Position numbers and translations under genes: made by a program. DNA of 64,000 nucleotides from Lysobacterales bacterium (GTDB lineage: Bacteria; Pseudomonadota; Gammaproteobacteria; Xanthomonadales; Xanthomonadaceae): contig JADKCY010000002.1 in the NCBI GenBank assembly GCA_016718605.1, positions 1,738,501 to 1,802,500 of the forward strand, in the 5' to 3' direction. Positions 44,801 through 53,373 of this stretch are shown one piece after another. The notes beneath the pieces were generated by a model. The model made no database searches, was not told the DNA's origin, and saw only the letters and a program-made list of their open reading frames with translations. The number at the start of each line of letters is the position of its first letter. The stretch's first letter is position 1.

Positions 44801-46159
44801 GCGACAACTCACTAGATCAAGGCGTACGAACGGTGCGTCCTGCACCAGATCTTGGCGCGCGAACAACGTCATGTCGCGCAGACGCTTGTGGATGTGATAA
44901 GTGCCATCGACGATGTTGAAATGGCGTTCAATCAGCGCGCTGTCTACGCCTGCCAGCGACGTCTCGGGATACGCACCGGTCCGCGCGGCAGCTACCGCGT
45001 CGCCGTTGATATCGGTGGCGAACAACTGGATGTGGTACCTGTCGCGTTGGTCGCCTAGTTCCTCGGCCAGAATAATGGCAATCGAATACACTTCCTCGCC
45101 CGTGGCGCAGCCTGGAACCCAGATCCGAATGTCATCGCCCGGCTGTTTGGTCTTGAGTAGCGTGCGCAAGCAATGACGCATCGCCTCGAACGCTTCCGGA
45201 TCACGGAAAAACGAGGTGACGCAGATCAGGAAATTGCTCGCCAGCACCGCCAGCTCCTCGCGGTGCTGGCCGATATACTCGCCGTAGGCATCCAGATCAG
45301 GGATCTGCATGGCCGCCATGCGACGCAGCACCTGCCGGGACAAGGTCGCATCCTTGTAATTCGAGAAGTCCATCCCGGTGTGGGTCGCGATCTGTCGGAC
45401 GATGCCGCGCATGGTCGACGGCGGCGTCTCGTCGGGCTCGTCGGCCAAGGGTGCACGCGGCCATTGCACGATAGAGCGCAACTGATTGGCGATCTCATGC
45501 GGCGGAAGAACTAAGTCGGTGCGTCCGATGCGGATGGCCGCATTGGGCATGCTGTCGTACTTCGCAGACTTCGGGTCTTGAGCAATCGATACGCCGCCGG
45601 CTGCCTTGATGGCCTTGATGCCATGAGCGCCATCGGAACCCGTGCCCGAGAGGATAATGCCAATCGCCCAGTCCTTACGGTCATCCGCCAGGCTCACGAA
45701 GAAACGATCCACGGAGGGCTTGGGGCCAATCGTATTGGTCGGTCGACTAATCCTGATCTTGCCCTTGGCCACTGTGATGTCGACATTGGGCGGCACGACA
45801 TAAATGGTGTCGGCCTTTGGCGTCAGGTTGTTGGTCGCTTCCACTACCTTCAGCGTGGTTTCCCGCGCCAGCAACTCGACCATCAGACTGCGGTGATCCG
45901 GCGACATATGTTGCGCCACGATATATGTCATGTTGGCATGGGCCGGGAGATTGGCCACGAAGGGCCGCAATGCCTCCAGGCCACCGGCCGAAGCACCTAC
46001 GCCAACGTAATACAGCGGGCTCGACGTCACCCGAGTCTTGCGGGAGGGCTTGGAGGCAACCGCCGCGTTGTCTGGCATGGTGGGAACTGCCATCCCGGCG
46101 CTCGTGCTGCGCGTGGCTTCCCGACCGATGGCTGGCGCCTTGTTCTTCGTATCCGCCAC
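41873..46159 (-). CDS. hybrid signalling protein: CheB-CheR-PAS-coiled coil-PAS-PAS-GGDEF-EAL
   Basis: A 1428-residue cytoplasmic protein. CheB methylesterase (about 48-240) keeps its triad: Ser57 in GVGASAGG, His84 in AQHMSP and Asp176 in SGTGSDGAHG. CheR methyltransferase (about 248-515) has ICVTSFFRDPEAF and the SAM site VPGCATGEEVYS. A PAS-like region is followed by a long coiled coil of E-E-L-Q-x-x-N repeats (about 690-770) and two PAS domains. The GGDEF domain (about 1010-1170) has GRMGGDEF and an I-site RECD five residues before it. The EAL domain (about 1180-1420) has AEALLRW, FNLSS, ITES and DDFGTGYSSL. Both c-di-GMP enzymes look active. No receptor or che cluster is nearby, so this joins protein methylation to c-di-GMP turnover in one chain. 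It is divergent from the hemerythrin regulator. Confidence 0.95.
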   Translation of the reverse strand: MADTKNKAPAIGREATRSTSAGMAVPTMPDNAAVASKPSRKTRVTSSPLYYVGVGASAGGLEALRPFVANLPAHANMTYIVAQHMSPDHRSLMVELLARETTLKVVEATNNLTPKADTIYVVPPNVDITVAKGKIRISRPTNTIGPKPSVDRFFVSLADDRKDWAIGIILSGTGSDGAHGIKAIKAAGGVSIAQDPKSAKYDSMPNAAIRIGRTDLVLPPHEIANQLRSIVQWPRAPLADEPDETPPSTMRGIVRQIATHTGMDFSNYKDATLSRQVLRRMAAMQIPDLDAYGEYIGQHREELAVLASNFLICVTSFFRDPEAFEAMRHCLRTLLKTKQPGDDIRIWVPGCATGEEVYSIAIILAEELGDQRDRYHIQLFATDINGDAVAAARTGAYPETSLAGVDSALIERHFNIVDGTYHIHKRLRDMTLFARQDLVQDAPFVRLDLVSCRNLLIYFKPELQDRVIKIFHYALRDHGVMFLGKSESIGRLGKLFVEHDRKNKVYLKRPVASPIMTGFTRTRPVFERIADVAGPDKHPAPPNTTPAHEKLFELYAPASLLMTESGEILELFGDCSPFLTVRKGKADFNAFTLIKPVFRAELRAFGHRVMRNKQSTVCNPVELIEGGKKHYYRLAVHSAGQSGPGDPDLLLVCFERVKDKVTAATASAGSAGDADRVAELEREIVLNRENLQTVIEELETANEELQSLNEEAQAANEELQASNEELETANEELQSSNEELITVNDELGTRTAELGDANTDLSNILNSLYKGLIVVDRNLTVTRFNQVALEFFDIPPLTRPNLTTVSTHAHLPQLLSHVGSVIKRARVEEFEFRHEDNRFFLVRLTPYHDANRKAPGGVVISITDITKRKQIEEKLRLSASVFEHASEATLVTDAANQIISVNPAFTTITGFGPDEVMGKNPRFLSSGKQSQDFYKQMWTSLMTTGHWSGEIQNRRKNGDLYTEWLSINVLKDENGNVNRHIAVFSDITEAKMAKETIERQASIDSLTGLPNRNLIMDRLGQMLSASRRGGRLFAVLFMDLDHFKAVNDALGHAAGDELLIRVAHRIRDAVRECDSVGRMGGDEFIVLLNDIATADDIIPIANKILASVSRPLVVAERTLQTAASIGVTVYPMDGDSVETLLKNADSAMYEAKKSGRNNYCFFTQKMQDEANRRHWIDSELALAIRQNHMELHYQPIIRIETQAIVGAEALLRWKHPVKGYIPPDIFIPVAEQNGLIGKLTTWALEQGIADWETWSQLAGNDPVLSFNLSSALFVARDQIEQILLRLRESSLAAKRQLTVEITESLKLSDNREYIEFLRKLQLDGCRIAIDDFGTGYSSLSYLKRMPVDIIKIDRSFIRDIASDPADASMIRAMLQMANAFGLETVAEGVETPEQLAFLRSNGCTYAQGNLFGKAVCMAEFSNLAGTRP

Positions 46160-46330
46160 GATGGTCGGGCCCTAAGGAAACGCTGAGCATCAAATTCACG
46201 CAGTATAGGTTTGCCGGTCTCATCGACCCATCACCCCTTGGGGTGAGGTGCCAAGACCCCGCGCCACGCGATCTAGGTGATTGACAAACCTGCGATACAT
46301 TCGCCGGCAACATCGCAGCCGACGTTCGCA

Positions 46331-47095
46331 ATGACGCAGAAAATCAAACCGACTGGAAACGCCGAGATTGACCGGCAACATGCCATCCTTGATGAGCTTG
46401 CGACGCACTTCAGGAGCGTCTGTCCCGATCGCAGCGGTGAGCGGTGTGCGCTCTGTACCCCGCAAGAACGCCACCAGTGTCTGGAAGCGGTTGAAGCGTT
46501 GGCTGAGCGCATGCTTCTTCTGTTGGCGGGACATGCGAACTACGAAGAACGGCTCATGGGATTACTGCCGGACAACCCCCATTGCTTGGCGCATGTCCAC
46601 AAGCACAAAGAAGCCCATTCCGACTTCGTCCGGCATCTCAGGACGCTAGCCGATCACATTGACGAGGATGATCCACGGTCGACCAGCGACCGCATGCATC
46701 AGCTCATTTCCCACTGGCTGGGCGAGCATGCCACACAGTTCGATGAACCTTTGTTGGCCGAACTGGGCGATCGATTGCCAAACGAGACCGAGTATGACGA
46801 GGAATTGGTCAGCATCCTCGACCAGTACGTTTTCCATGGCCGTCCAACCCGCTTGTCCTCGCATCTGCACGATACCGTTACACGTCAGCAGGTCGAAGAG
46901 CGCCTCGCCTGCTTGACCCCGAGGCAACGCGAAATCTGTGCGTTGGTTGCACAAGGCCTGACCAATAAGGCGATCTCCGACAGGCTCGGCATTACCCTCA
47001 ATACCACCAAGACGCATCGTGCCGAGATCTACCGCAAATTGGGTGTCAGTACCTTGCTGGAGCTGGTGTTAGTGACGCAAGTCCTCAACGGGTAA
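46331..47095 (+). CDS. hemerythrin-LuxR fusion transcription regulator
   Basis: A 254-residue protein. The hemerythrin domain (about 8-145) has the di-iron ligands in family order: His17 (IDRQH), His68 and Glu72 (HANYEE), His92 and His96 (HKEAH), His133 and Asp138 (HWLGEHATQFD). Between helices 1 and 2 lies a Cys set with even spacing, Cys31-x7-Cys39-x2-Cys42-x7-Cys50, not usual in bacteriohemerythrins. The LuxR helix-turn-helix spans 195-254 (LTPRQREICALVAQGLTNKA; SDRLGITLNTTKTHRAEIYR). Binding of O2, NO or redox change at the iron site would directly control DNA binding; this is inferred. The ATG at 46331 was chosen because upstream residues match nothing; 46277 is possible. It is divergent from the c-di-GMP protein, a likely target. 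Confidence 0.88.
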   Translation: MTQKIKPTGNAEIDRQHAILDELATHFRSVCPDRSGERCALCTPQERHQCLEAVEALAERMLLLLAGHANYEERLMGLLPDNPHCLAHVHKHKEAHSDFVRHLRTLADHIDEDDPRSTSDRMHQLISHWLGEHATQFDEPLLAELGDRLPNETEYDEELVSILDQYVFHGRPTRLSSHLHDTVTRQQVEERLACLTPRQREICALVAQGLTNKAISDRLGITLNTTKTHRAEIYRKLGVSTLLELVLVTQVLNG

Positions 47096-47461
47096 TGGCG
47101 TCTTTGCGGGTCCCCGACACGCGCTAACCACAAGCAATAACCTTGGGCACGACCTGCACTAGGCCGATGTTCGTCAATACCTCAACCGCCGGTATTCTCT
47201 GTGGCGTCGACGAGGTTCCCCGATTTTGAGTAGCACAGCTACTTGGTCACTTCCGCGCGATTGAAGTGACGCCTTGATAGTGCGCTGGTGTGCGTTGGCG
47301 CTGCTGCCGTTATTGGTGTGTGATCAAGGGACGCTCGTCGGCGTCGGCGCTGAGCACATCAACAGTGGGTGAAGTTGGCAGATCGCGTCAGCCGGTTCTC
47401 AAAGCCGCAGTCGTGACGACCTCGGCGATGTCTGCTGCTCAAGAGAAATCGGAGAACCAAA
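47096..47461. other. intergenic region between convergent genes
   Basis: About 365 bases between the hemerythrin regulator and the terminator of the DUF465 gene. I see no gene or repeat that I can support. Confidence 0.5.
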
Positions 47462-47493
47462 ACACGAAGGCGGCATACGGGCCGCCTTCGTGT
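47462..47493 (-). terminator. rho-independent terminator of the DUF465 gene
   Basis: A perfect 13-bp stem (ACACGAAGGCGGC / GCCGCCTTCGTGT) with a 6-nt loop lies 10 bases beyond the DUF465 stop. On the minus strand the stem is followed by TTTTGG, a short U-tract. Confidence 0.8.
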
Positions 47494-47503
47494 CTCGCTG
47501 CTG

Positions 47504-47722
47504 TCAGGCTTGACTGGCCTTCAGAAGGATCGCGTAAATCTGATCCTTGAGGCGCAGCTTCTCTTTTTTCAGTTCTTCAACTTCTTCCGGCGCGCCATGT
47601 TCGATATGCGCTTCGATGTTTTTGATCTTTTGATCCAGTTCGTTGTGCTTGTCGAACAAATTCAAGAAATGTGCATCGCTGGTCTTGAGCTGGCTGATCA
47701 GATCGCGGTGTTCGGGAAACAT
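47504..47722 (-). CDS. DUF465/YdcH family protein
   Basis: A 72-residue protein with the family core FPEHRDLISQLKTSDAHFLN and LFDKHNELDQKI near the N-terminus and a Lys/Glu-rich helix (EEVEELKKEKLRLKDQIYAI) at the C-terminus. AGGAG precedes the ATG. DUF465/YdcH proteins are small, wholly helical, and common in proteobacteria; their function is not known. It is a single gene with its own terminator. Confidence 0.93.
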   Translation of the reverse strand: MFPEHRDLISQLKTSDAHFLNLFDKHNELDQKIKNIEAHIEHGAPEEVEELKKEKLRLKDQIYAILLKASQA

Positions 47723-47813
47723 GACTTCTCCTTGGGGGCGTTGTACGTAGCATCCGTGTCTAGCTTAGTGCGTGTCGGGTCGGCGCGGATTAACCTCGAT
47801 CAAGATCATGCCT

Positions 47814-48590
47814 TCAAAAGCCATAGTGCAGAAATCCACCGTCAACCGCGATGCATTCGCCGGTGATATAGCTCGCGGCAGGTAGACACAGGAATGCAAT
47901 GGCAGCCGCGACTTCCTCGGGTTCACCAATGCGCCCCAGCGGTGTGCGTGCGATCACTTCATCGTAGTAGTCGGCATCTGCCAACTGTGGCGAGGTGCGG
48001 CGTGTGCGGATGTACCAAGGCGCGACACTGTTGACCCGAATGCCCTCGCGGGCCCACTCACAGGCCAGATTGCGGGTCATCTGGTGCAAGGCCGACTTGC
48101 TCATGCCATAGGCGGCGCCGGTACGTACGTGGGTCAGGCCCGATACCGAGCCGACATTCACGATCACCGACTGCGCGTGCACCTTCAGCAGCGGATAGGC
48201 GGCACGACATAGCTCAAAGGGTACGGCGACATTGAGTTCCATGATGGCCCGCCACTCAGATTCATCGTAATCGGCGGCGGCTTGCGGGACGTTCGTCCCA
48301 GCGTTGTTGATCAGCAATGACAGGCCCTGGCCGCGATCATCGATCCAGTCGAACAAGGCGGCGCGATCATCGCTGCGCAAAACATCGGCCGCGAACACCG
48401 CGCAATCCACATCAGGAAACTCGTCAGATAGCTCGCCTTGCAGTTGCGCCAGTCGCTCGCTGTCTCGGGCGACTAACAGAACCTGCGCGCCTAAGCCCAT
48501 CAACTCGCGTGCAGTGGCTAGTCCAATCCCCCAGCTTGCACCGGTGATCAGGGCCACATGACCCTCCAAACGCCAACGATGCGCACGCAT
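47814..48590 (-). CDS. SDR family oxidoreductase
   Basis: A 258-residue short-chain dehydrogenase. The cofactor motif TGASWGIG, the NNAG strand, the catalytic Ser in VGSVSGL and the YGMSK pair (YxxxK) are all present. The C-terminal PLGRIGEPEEVAAAIAFLCL and ITGECIAVDGG are classical. The sequence, with EWAREGIRVNSVAPWYIRT, resembles tropinone-reductase-like members; the substrate is unknown. The ATG at 48590 has AGGGG upstream; a start at 48635 would add 15 residues. It is divergent from the 2OG-Fe oxygenase, 103 bases away. Confidence 0.93.
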   Translation of the reverse strand: MRAHRWRLEGHVALITGASWGIGLATARELMGLGAQVLLVARDSERLAQLQGELSDEFPDVDCAVFAADVLRSDDRAALFDWIDDRGQGLSLLINNAGTNVPQAAADYDESEWRAIMELNVAVPFELCRAAYPLLKVHAQSVIVNVGSVSGLTHVRTGAAYGMSKSALHQMTRNLACEWAREGIRVNSVAPWYIRTRRTSPQLADADYYDEVIARTPLGRIGEPEEVAAAIAFLCLPAASYITGECIAVDGGFLHYGF

Positions 48591-48693
48591 AGCAGCCCCT
48601 TGTTCACCAGTGTGCGGGCATTCTCCAGCAGGCATTGGCTGGCTGTCAGCTTCTGTCTGTCGCGCCGCGGCTGTGCTCGGGTATCGTGCGCGA

Positions 48694-49404
48694 ATGAACG
48701 GTCACCACGCGCTGCTTTTCGCCCTCCAAACGCAGGGCTTTGCTCTCATCCCCGCCGATCAACAGGTCGGTTCAATCGACACCCTCTCGCCAAGTTGGCA
48801 AGCCTTCGCTGGCAGCTGGGATGACCTTGGGGTCGACACACATATGGCTGATCTCGGGCGCTATCGGCGGCGACGGCATGCCGTCTTCCGCAGCGCGGCG
48901 GGGCAGCTTTGGCAGCGTGAACCCGACCAGGCCCACTTTCAAACGCTGAACTACAACCCGTTGAACGGTGGCGTTGAGCGTTGGTTCGAGCCCGTGCTGC
49001 CCTCCGTGGCAGAGAACCGTGTTCTGCGTGACTTGCTCGCCTGCGGAAGACAGGTATTCGATGCGCGGATGGGTCAAGCGCGCAATTGGCGGGTCGAAGT
49101 CCACCAGTTCCGCATTGAAGCGCGACCCGATGCGCCGGGTCTGCCGACACCAGAAGGCGCGCATCGGGACGGCGTCGATTTTGTGATGGTGGTGATGATC
49201 CGGCGCCAGAACATTCGCAGCGGAACGACGCAGATCTTCTCCGCCGCGGGAGCATTGCTGGGTGAGTTTACCCTCAGTGCGCCCGTTGACATGGCTTGGG
49301 TGGATGACCATCGCGTATGGCACGGCGTGACGCCGGTCGAGCCGGTAGATCCATCGCAACCAGCATGGCGCGATGTGCTGGTCTTGACCTGGACGGCTCG
49401 GTAG
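48694..49404 (+). CDS. 2OG-Fe(II) dioxygenase family protein
   Basis: A 236-residue protein resembling the 2OG-Fe_Oxy_2 family (PF10014; BsmA-like). The iron ligands appear as HRDGVDFVMV (His-x-Asp) near residue 152 and His in VWHGVTPV near residue 210, with Arg in the C-terminal WRDVLVLTW as a possible 2-oxoglutarate contact. LNYNPLNGGVERWFEPV near residue 85 is also typical. The real substrate is unknown; members hydroxylate free amino acids or affect biofilm formation. It shares a 103-base region with the divergent SDR gene. A start at 48610 is possible but lacks support. Confidence 0.82.
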   Translation: MNGHHALLFALQTQGFALIPADQQVGSIDTLSPSWQAFAGSWDDLGVDTHMADLGRYRRRRHAVFRSAAGQLWQREPDQAHFQTLNYNPLNGGVERWFEPVLPSVAENRVLRDLLACGRQVFDARMGQARNWRVEVHQFRIEARPDAPGLPTPEGAHRDGVDFVMVVMIRRQNIRSGTTQIFSAAGALLGEFTLSAPVDMAWVDDHRVWHGVTPVEPVDPSQPAWRDVLVLTWTAR

Positions 49405-49542
49405 CGCACTGCATTTTCCCGCGTGATGCGCTCAGTGCCGCGGACGGCAATGTGCTGTGCGCTTCGACGTCGCTCAGGGCGCTGAACGTGTTACCGGGCA
49501 GAATTGCACCGAATCCAAGGCCAGTACCGACCCCTGCAGGTT

Positions 49543-50397
49543 TCAGTCGCCGAGCGACTCGCGCATGAACTCTGGCATCACCAACGCGGCGCGATGCACG
49601 TCAACGTTGTAGTAGCGGGTCTTGAACGACTTGCTCTGCGCGCCACGCTCGCGGAATCCGGCGATCTCGCCGCCCTTGCGCGCCAGCGTGCAGCTCCACC
49701 AGCCGGTTGGATAGCACGGCTGCGGAAACGGCAGGGTACGCACATCGGCAAAGCCCGCGGCGGTCATGTGATGGCGCATGGCCTTGATCAGCCCCAGATG
49801 CACCAAGGGTGACTCGGACTGCTGTACCAACATGCCGCCGGGCCGCAATGCCTTGACGCAGGAATGGTAGAACGCTTCGTTGAACAGACCTTCGGCAGGG
49901 CCTACCGGATCGGTCGAGTCAACGATCACCACATCGACGCTATCGGGGGCCAGCTCACGCATGTATTTCACGCCATCGTCGAACATCAGGTGCGCACGTG
50001 GGTCGGCGTTGGAGTCACACAACTCGGGAAAGTACTTTTCCGCCATGCGGGTGACTTGTTCATCGATATCGCATTGCACTGCCGACTCGACTTCTTTGTG
50101 CTTCAGCACTTCGCGCAGCGTGCCGCAATCGCCGCCGCCGATGATCACTACACGTTTCGGGTTGCTGTGCGTAAACAGCACCGGGTGCGACATCATCTCG
50201 TGATAAAGAAAGTTGTCGCGCGTGGTCAGCATGATGGCGCCATCGATCACCATCAGATTGCCCCAATCGGTGGTTTCCCAGATTTCGATCTTCTGGAATT
50301 CGGATTGCACCTCGTCGAGCTTTTTCGTCACTCGGAATCCAATGGAGGAACCGGAGAGTTCGAAATGTTCGGTGTACCAATTAGCGGGTGCGCTCAT
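49543..50397 (-). CDS. speE: polyamine aminopropyltransferase (spermidine synthase)
   Basis: A 284-residue enzyme that makes spermidine from putrescine and decarboxylated S-adenosylmethionine. The N-terminal beta part (WYTEHFELSGSSIGFRVTK; MVIDGAIMLTTRDNFLYHEM) and the Rossmann core (VVIIGGGDCGTLREVLKH; VIVDSTDPVGPAEGLF) are typical; the Asp in VDSTDP is catalytic. FPQPCYPTGWWSC is the usual C-terminal segment. The length matches family members (E. coli 288). It is convergent with the oxygenase gene. No speD or speA is in the window. Confidence 0.96.
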   Translation of the reverse strand: MSAPANWYTEHFELSGSSIGFRVTKKLDEVQSEFQKIEIWETTDWGNLMVIDGAIMLTTRDNFLYHEMMSHPVLFTHSNPKRVVIIGGGDCGTLREVLKHKEVESAVQCDIDEQVTRMAEKYFPELCDSNADPRAHLMFDDGVKYMRELAPDSVDVVIVDSTDPVGPAEGLFNEAFYHSCVKALRPGGMLVQQSESPLVHLGLIKAMRHHMTAAGFADVRTLPFPQPCYPTGWWSCTLARKGGEIAGFRERGAQSKSFKTRYYNVDVHRAALVMPEFMRESLGD

Positions 50398-50676
50398 GCG
50401 GAGTGAGACCTTGCAGGGAGTTCTTTATGACAGCGGATTGTAGCGGATGGGCGTGAAGGACATAGGGAGATGTTGGCGAGATGTTTGTGCGTGGGCTTCA
50501 ACAGGCTGGTGAAGGGCAGCCGGTAGGTGCGTGGCACGGATGCCGTGTCGGCAAATCGATAGCGTGTGTGATGAATTTGCGCGAATCCCGACAACTGCGG
50601 GATCTGCGAGGTTGCGAACGTGCGGGAAAGCCATCTCAGCAACCAAGCCAGCACCAAGGCATGCAATCAACGAGCG

Positions 50677-53373
50677 CTAATGTTTCTCCATGACCAGCCA
50701 ATGCTGAATTCGCTGCACCCGCGAATGGCGCTCGCCGAGAGGGTCGGCTAGAGCTTTCGCCGAGGCTTGCAATAGGCCGCGAGCATGCGCAATGCCGGAT
50801 GGGTCTGGGGACGGCTGTTGATGCTGCAGTGCGAGCTGTACCGCCGCCTGCAGGGCCATGCTCCAATGTCGGCTGAGACTGTTTTCAGGCAGGGTGGCCA
50901 CCATGGGCGCGGCGTATCGCGTGCTTTCGTCGGCCAGTGCAATGTTGCCAGCGTCCAGAGCGAGTTCCGTCTGCACCTGCAGCACGCGCAACTGCATGCC
51001 GGAATCATTCTGTTCGCGGTAGTGTTGCAGCGTGGCTGCGATGCGCTGCTGGGCAGCCACACTGAGACCGAGACCCTGTTCTGCCCTGGCGGCACTGAAG
51101 CTCGGGAACCAGACATAGGGATGATCCGCGCCCAAGGTGTCGATGAACGCCTGCTTGGCGCCCTCGGCTTCGTGCAGCGCGCGTTCGAATTCGCCCAGAG
51201 TCAGGCTGGCTTTGGCGAGTTCCAGCAGCGCATGCCCATCGTGACCGCTGTCGACATCGCCGAGTTTGCGCAGCATGGCCTGGGCGCGCTCGATCCGTTG
51301 GCGCGCCAGTGCGGCTTGCTCCAGAGTGTTGAGCACATTGGCTGAGTTCATTAGTTCGGTCGCCAACTCCACACTTTCGCCAAGACTGCTTTCCAGCAAG
51401 GGCAGTGCTTCGGCGTAGCTGTTCGCAGCAGCCTGCAGTTGACCCAGACTGCTCAGCGCACCGGCTTCACCCAGCAGCGATGACGCAAGTCCCTGACGGT
51501 CTTCGGTGGCCCACTGACGCGTCAGCGAAATAGCTTCGCGATAGCTTTGCAGCGCGAGTTCGGCATCGCCCGCCAGTGAGGCCAAATTACCGCGTCGATG
51601 AAGTAGTTCGGCGCGGCGCTTCTGCAGCGATGCCGAATGCTCCGTTGACGCGAGGCGTTGCAGTGCGAGTTCGAGCAAGGCAAGGCCTTGTGTCGGGTCG
51701 TCGACACCGAGTTGATCGGCCGCCACTGACAGGCAGAACACGCTTTCTTCTGCTTGCGTGCCGCGAAGCGACTCGGCCAGATCGCGTCCGCGCTGCAGAT
51801 TGGCCCCGGCTTCGAGTTGGCGTTCTTTGTCGCCCGTTTGAAACAGCACCGAAGCGCGCTGGCAGTAGACGCGCGCCTGCGCATCCGCAGGCAACTGCGC
51901 GGCGACGCCAAGCACCGCGTCGAGGGTTTGCAGTGCATCCATCGGCCGACCGCGTGAGCTTTGCAAGTCGGCCACGGCCAGCAGCAGATCGCGTTGCGCA
52001 TCGCCCAGCACACCGGATGCATCGCGGACTTCATCGAGCACCTCCTGCACAGCGGTGCCGAGCCATTGATCGGCGGTGAGCGCGCTCGCCTGCAGGCCAC
52101 GATCACGGAACAGACGCACCCACAGGCTGTTGAGCGCGCTGTAACGGGCGGCACTGGTCTGCGCCGCGTCGCGTTCGGCCAGAGCAATATTGCGTTGTGC
52201 CGCAAGTCGGACGGTCTGCAGTTGGGCATTGAGGAGCGCGCCGATCAGACTGAGCACAGCAACCATTGTCAGTGCTGCGGGAACACGATGCCGCCGCCAC
52301 CAGCGCAGGCCACGATCCCACCATGGACTGCGTCGCGCGCGCAGTGGTCGATGGTGCTGCCAGGCGTCAAGGTCGTCCAGCAAGGCCTGCACGCTGGCGT
52401 AGCGCTGATGCGGTTCACGCTGCAGAGCGCACCGCACGATGGCGTCCAAATCGCCGCGCAACTGAGCGGGGCGAACACCCCCTTCGACAGTGCAAATGGA
52501 GGGCGCAGGGGCATCCTGATCGCAGACCTCCTGCACGACGCTGCGTAACGACTGGGTCTGCACATTGATGCGAGGCCGGCCGCTCAACAGATGGAACAGA
52601 ATCCCCCCCAGCGCGTACACATCGGTGGCAATACTCAGGGGCGCGGCCTGGAACTGTTCGGGGGCGGCATAGGCGGGCGTCAGCGCATGATCCACCGTGT
52701 GCAGGCTGTGGGCACCCTGATCCAGCAGGCGAGCGATACCGAAATCCAGCAATTTGACCTGATCCGCGTTGTCGACGCGCACGTTGGCCGGTTTCAGATC
52801 GCGATGCACGATCAGGTGTGAATGGGCAAACGCCACGGCCGCGCAGAGTTGTCGAAACACGGCAAGGCGCGTCGCCAGATCCGGCTGCCTCTGTGCGCAC
52901 CATGCATCAAGCGGCAGACCCTCGGCCCATTCCATGACCAGCCACGGCTGTCCATCAGCAGCGACACCGCCATCCAGCAAACGGGCGATGTGCGGATGAT
53001 CCAGACGGGCCAGCACATGGCGTTCACTGGCAAGGCGTTCGGCCTCGATGGCGATGTCACGGCGCAGAAATTTGATTGCGACCTGACGCTCGAACGCACC
53101 ATCGGCGCGTTCGCCGCGAAACACTACGCCCATGCCGCCGCGACCGACCTGTTCCAGCACGCGCCACGGCCCGACATTGGTGGGCGTCTCGCTGCGCTTT
53201 TCCAGCCATCCTTCGGAAGCATGGATGGCCTGAAGGCAGGTGCGCAGCGCCTGCGCTTGTTGCGGGTCATCGTTCGCAATGCTGTGCAGGCGTCGCTCAC
53301 GATCGCTCACCGAAAGTTCAAGCAGGCCGTCCAGTGCGGCGTCCAGCGCGGCCCAGTCGGGTGCGCCGTTCAT
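50677..53373 (-). CDS. transmembrane Ser/Thr protein kinase with C-terminal TPR-like domain (locus 3)
   Basis: An 898-residue Hanks kinase. Start: ATG at 53373, which overlaps the sigma stop (ATGA); 16 residues further upstream would be in frame but overlap the sigma gene more. Residues 1-60 form the N-terminal helical module. The kinase domain runs from about 68 to 345: GRGGMGVVF (77-85), Lys101, HRDLKPAN (190-197, Asp192) and DFG (210-212). A single helix lies at about 364-383 (VPAALTMVAVLSLIGALLN). The last 500 residues are helical TPR-like repeats (ALTADQWLGTAVQEVLDEVR; LESSLGESVELATELMNSAN). The same layout as kinases 1 and 2 suggests a cytoplasmic kinase and periplasmic sensor. It is translationally coupled to the sigma factor at 53370-53975. 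Confidence 0.92.
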   Translation of the reverse strand: MNGAPDWAALDAALDGLLELSVSDRERRLHSIANDDPQQAQALRTCLQAIHASEGWLEKRSETPTNVGPWRVLEQVGRGGMGVVFRGERADGAFERQVAIKFLRRDIAIEAERLASERHVLARLDHPHIARLLDGGVAADGQPWLVMEWAEGLPLDAWCAQRQPDLATRLAVFRQLCAAVAFAHSHLIVHRDLKPANVRVDNADQVKLLDFGIARLLDQGAHSLHTVDHALTPAYAAPEQFQAAPLSIATDVYALGGILFHLLSGRPRINVQTQSLRSVVQEVCDQDAPAPSICTVEGGVRPAQLRGDLDAIVRCALQREPHQRYASVQALLDDLDAWQHHRPLRARRSPWWDRGLRWWRRHRVPAALTMVAVLSLIGALLNAQLQTVRLAAQRNIALAERDAAQTSAARYSALNSLWVRLFRDRGLQASALTADQWLGTAVQEVLDEVRDASGVLGDAQRDLLLAVADLQSSRGRPMDALQTLDAVLGVAAQLPADAQARVYCQRASVLFQTGDKERQLEAGANLQRGRDLAESLRGTQAEESVFCLSVAADQLGVDDPTQGLALLELALQRLASTEHSASLQKRRAELLHRRGNLASLAGDAELALQSYREAISLTRQWATEDRQGLASSLLGEAGALSSLGQLQAAANSYAEALPLLESSLGESVELATELMNSANVLNTLEQAALARQRIERAQAMLRKLGDVDSGHDGHALLELAKASLTLGEFERALHEAEGAKQAFIDTLGADHPYVWFPSFSAARAEQGLGLSVAAQQRIAATLQHYREQNDSGMQLRVLQVQTELALDAGNIALADESTRYAAPMVATLPENSLSRHWSMALQAAVQLALQHQQPSPDPSGIAHARGLLQASAKALADPLGERHSRVQRIQHWLVMEKH

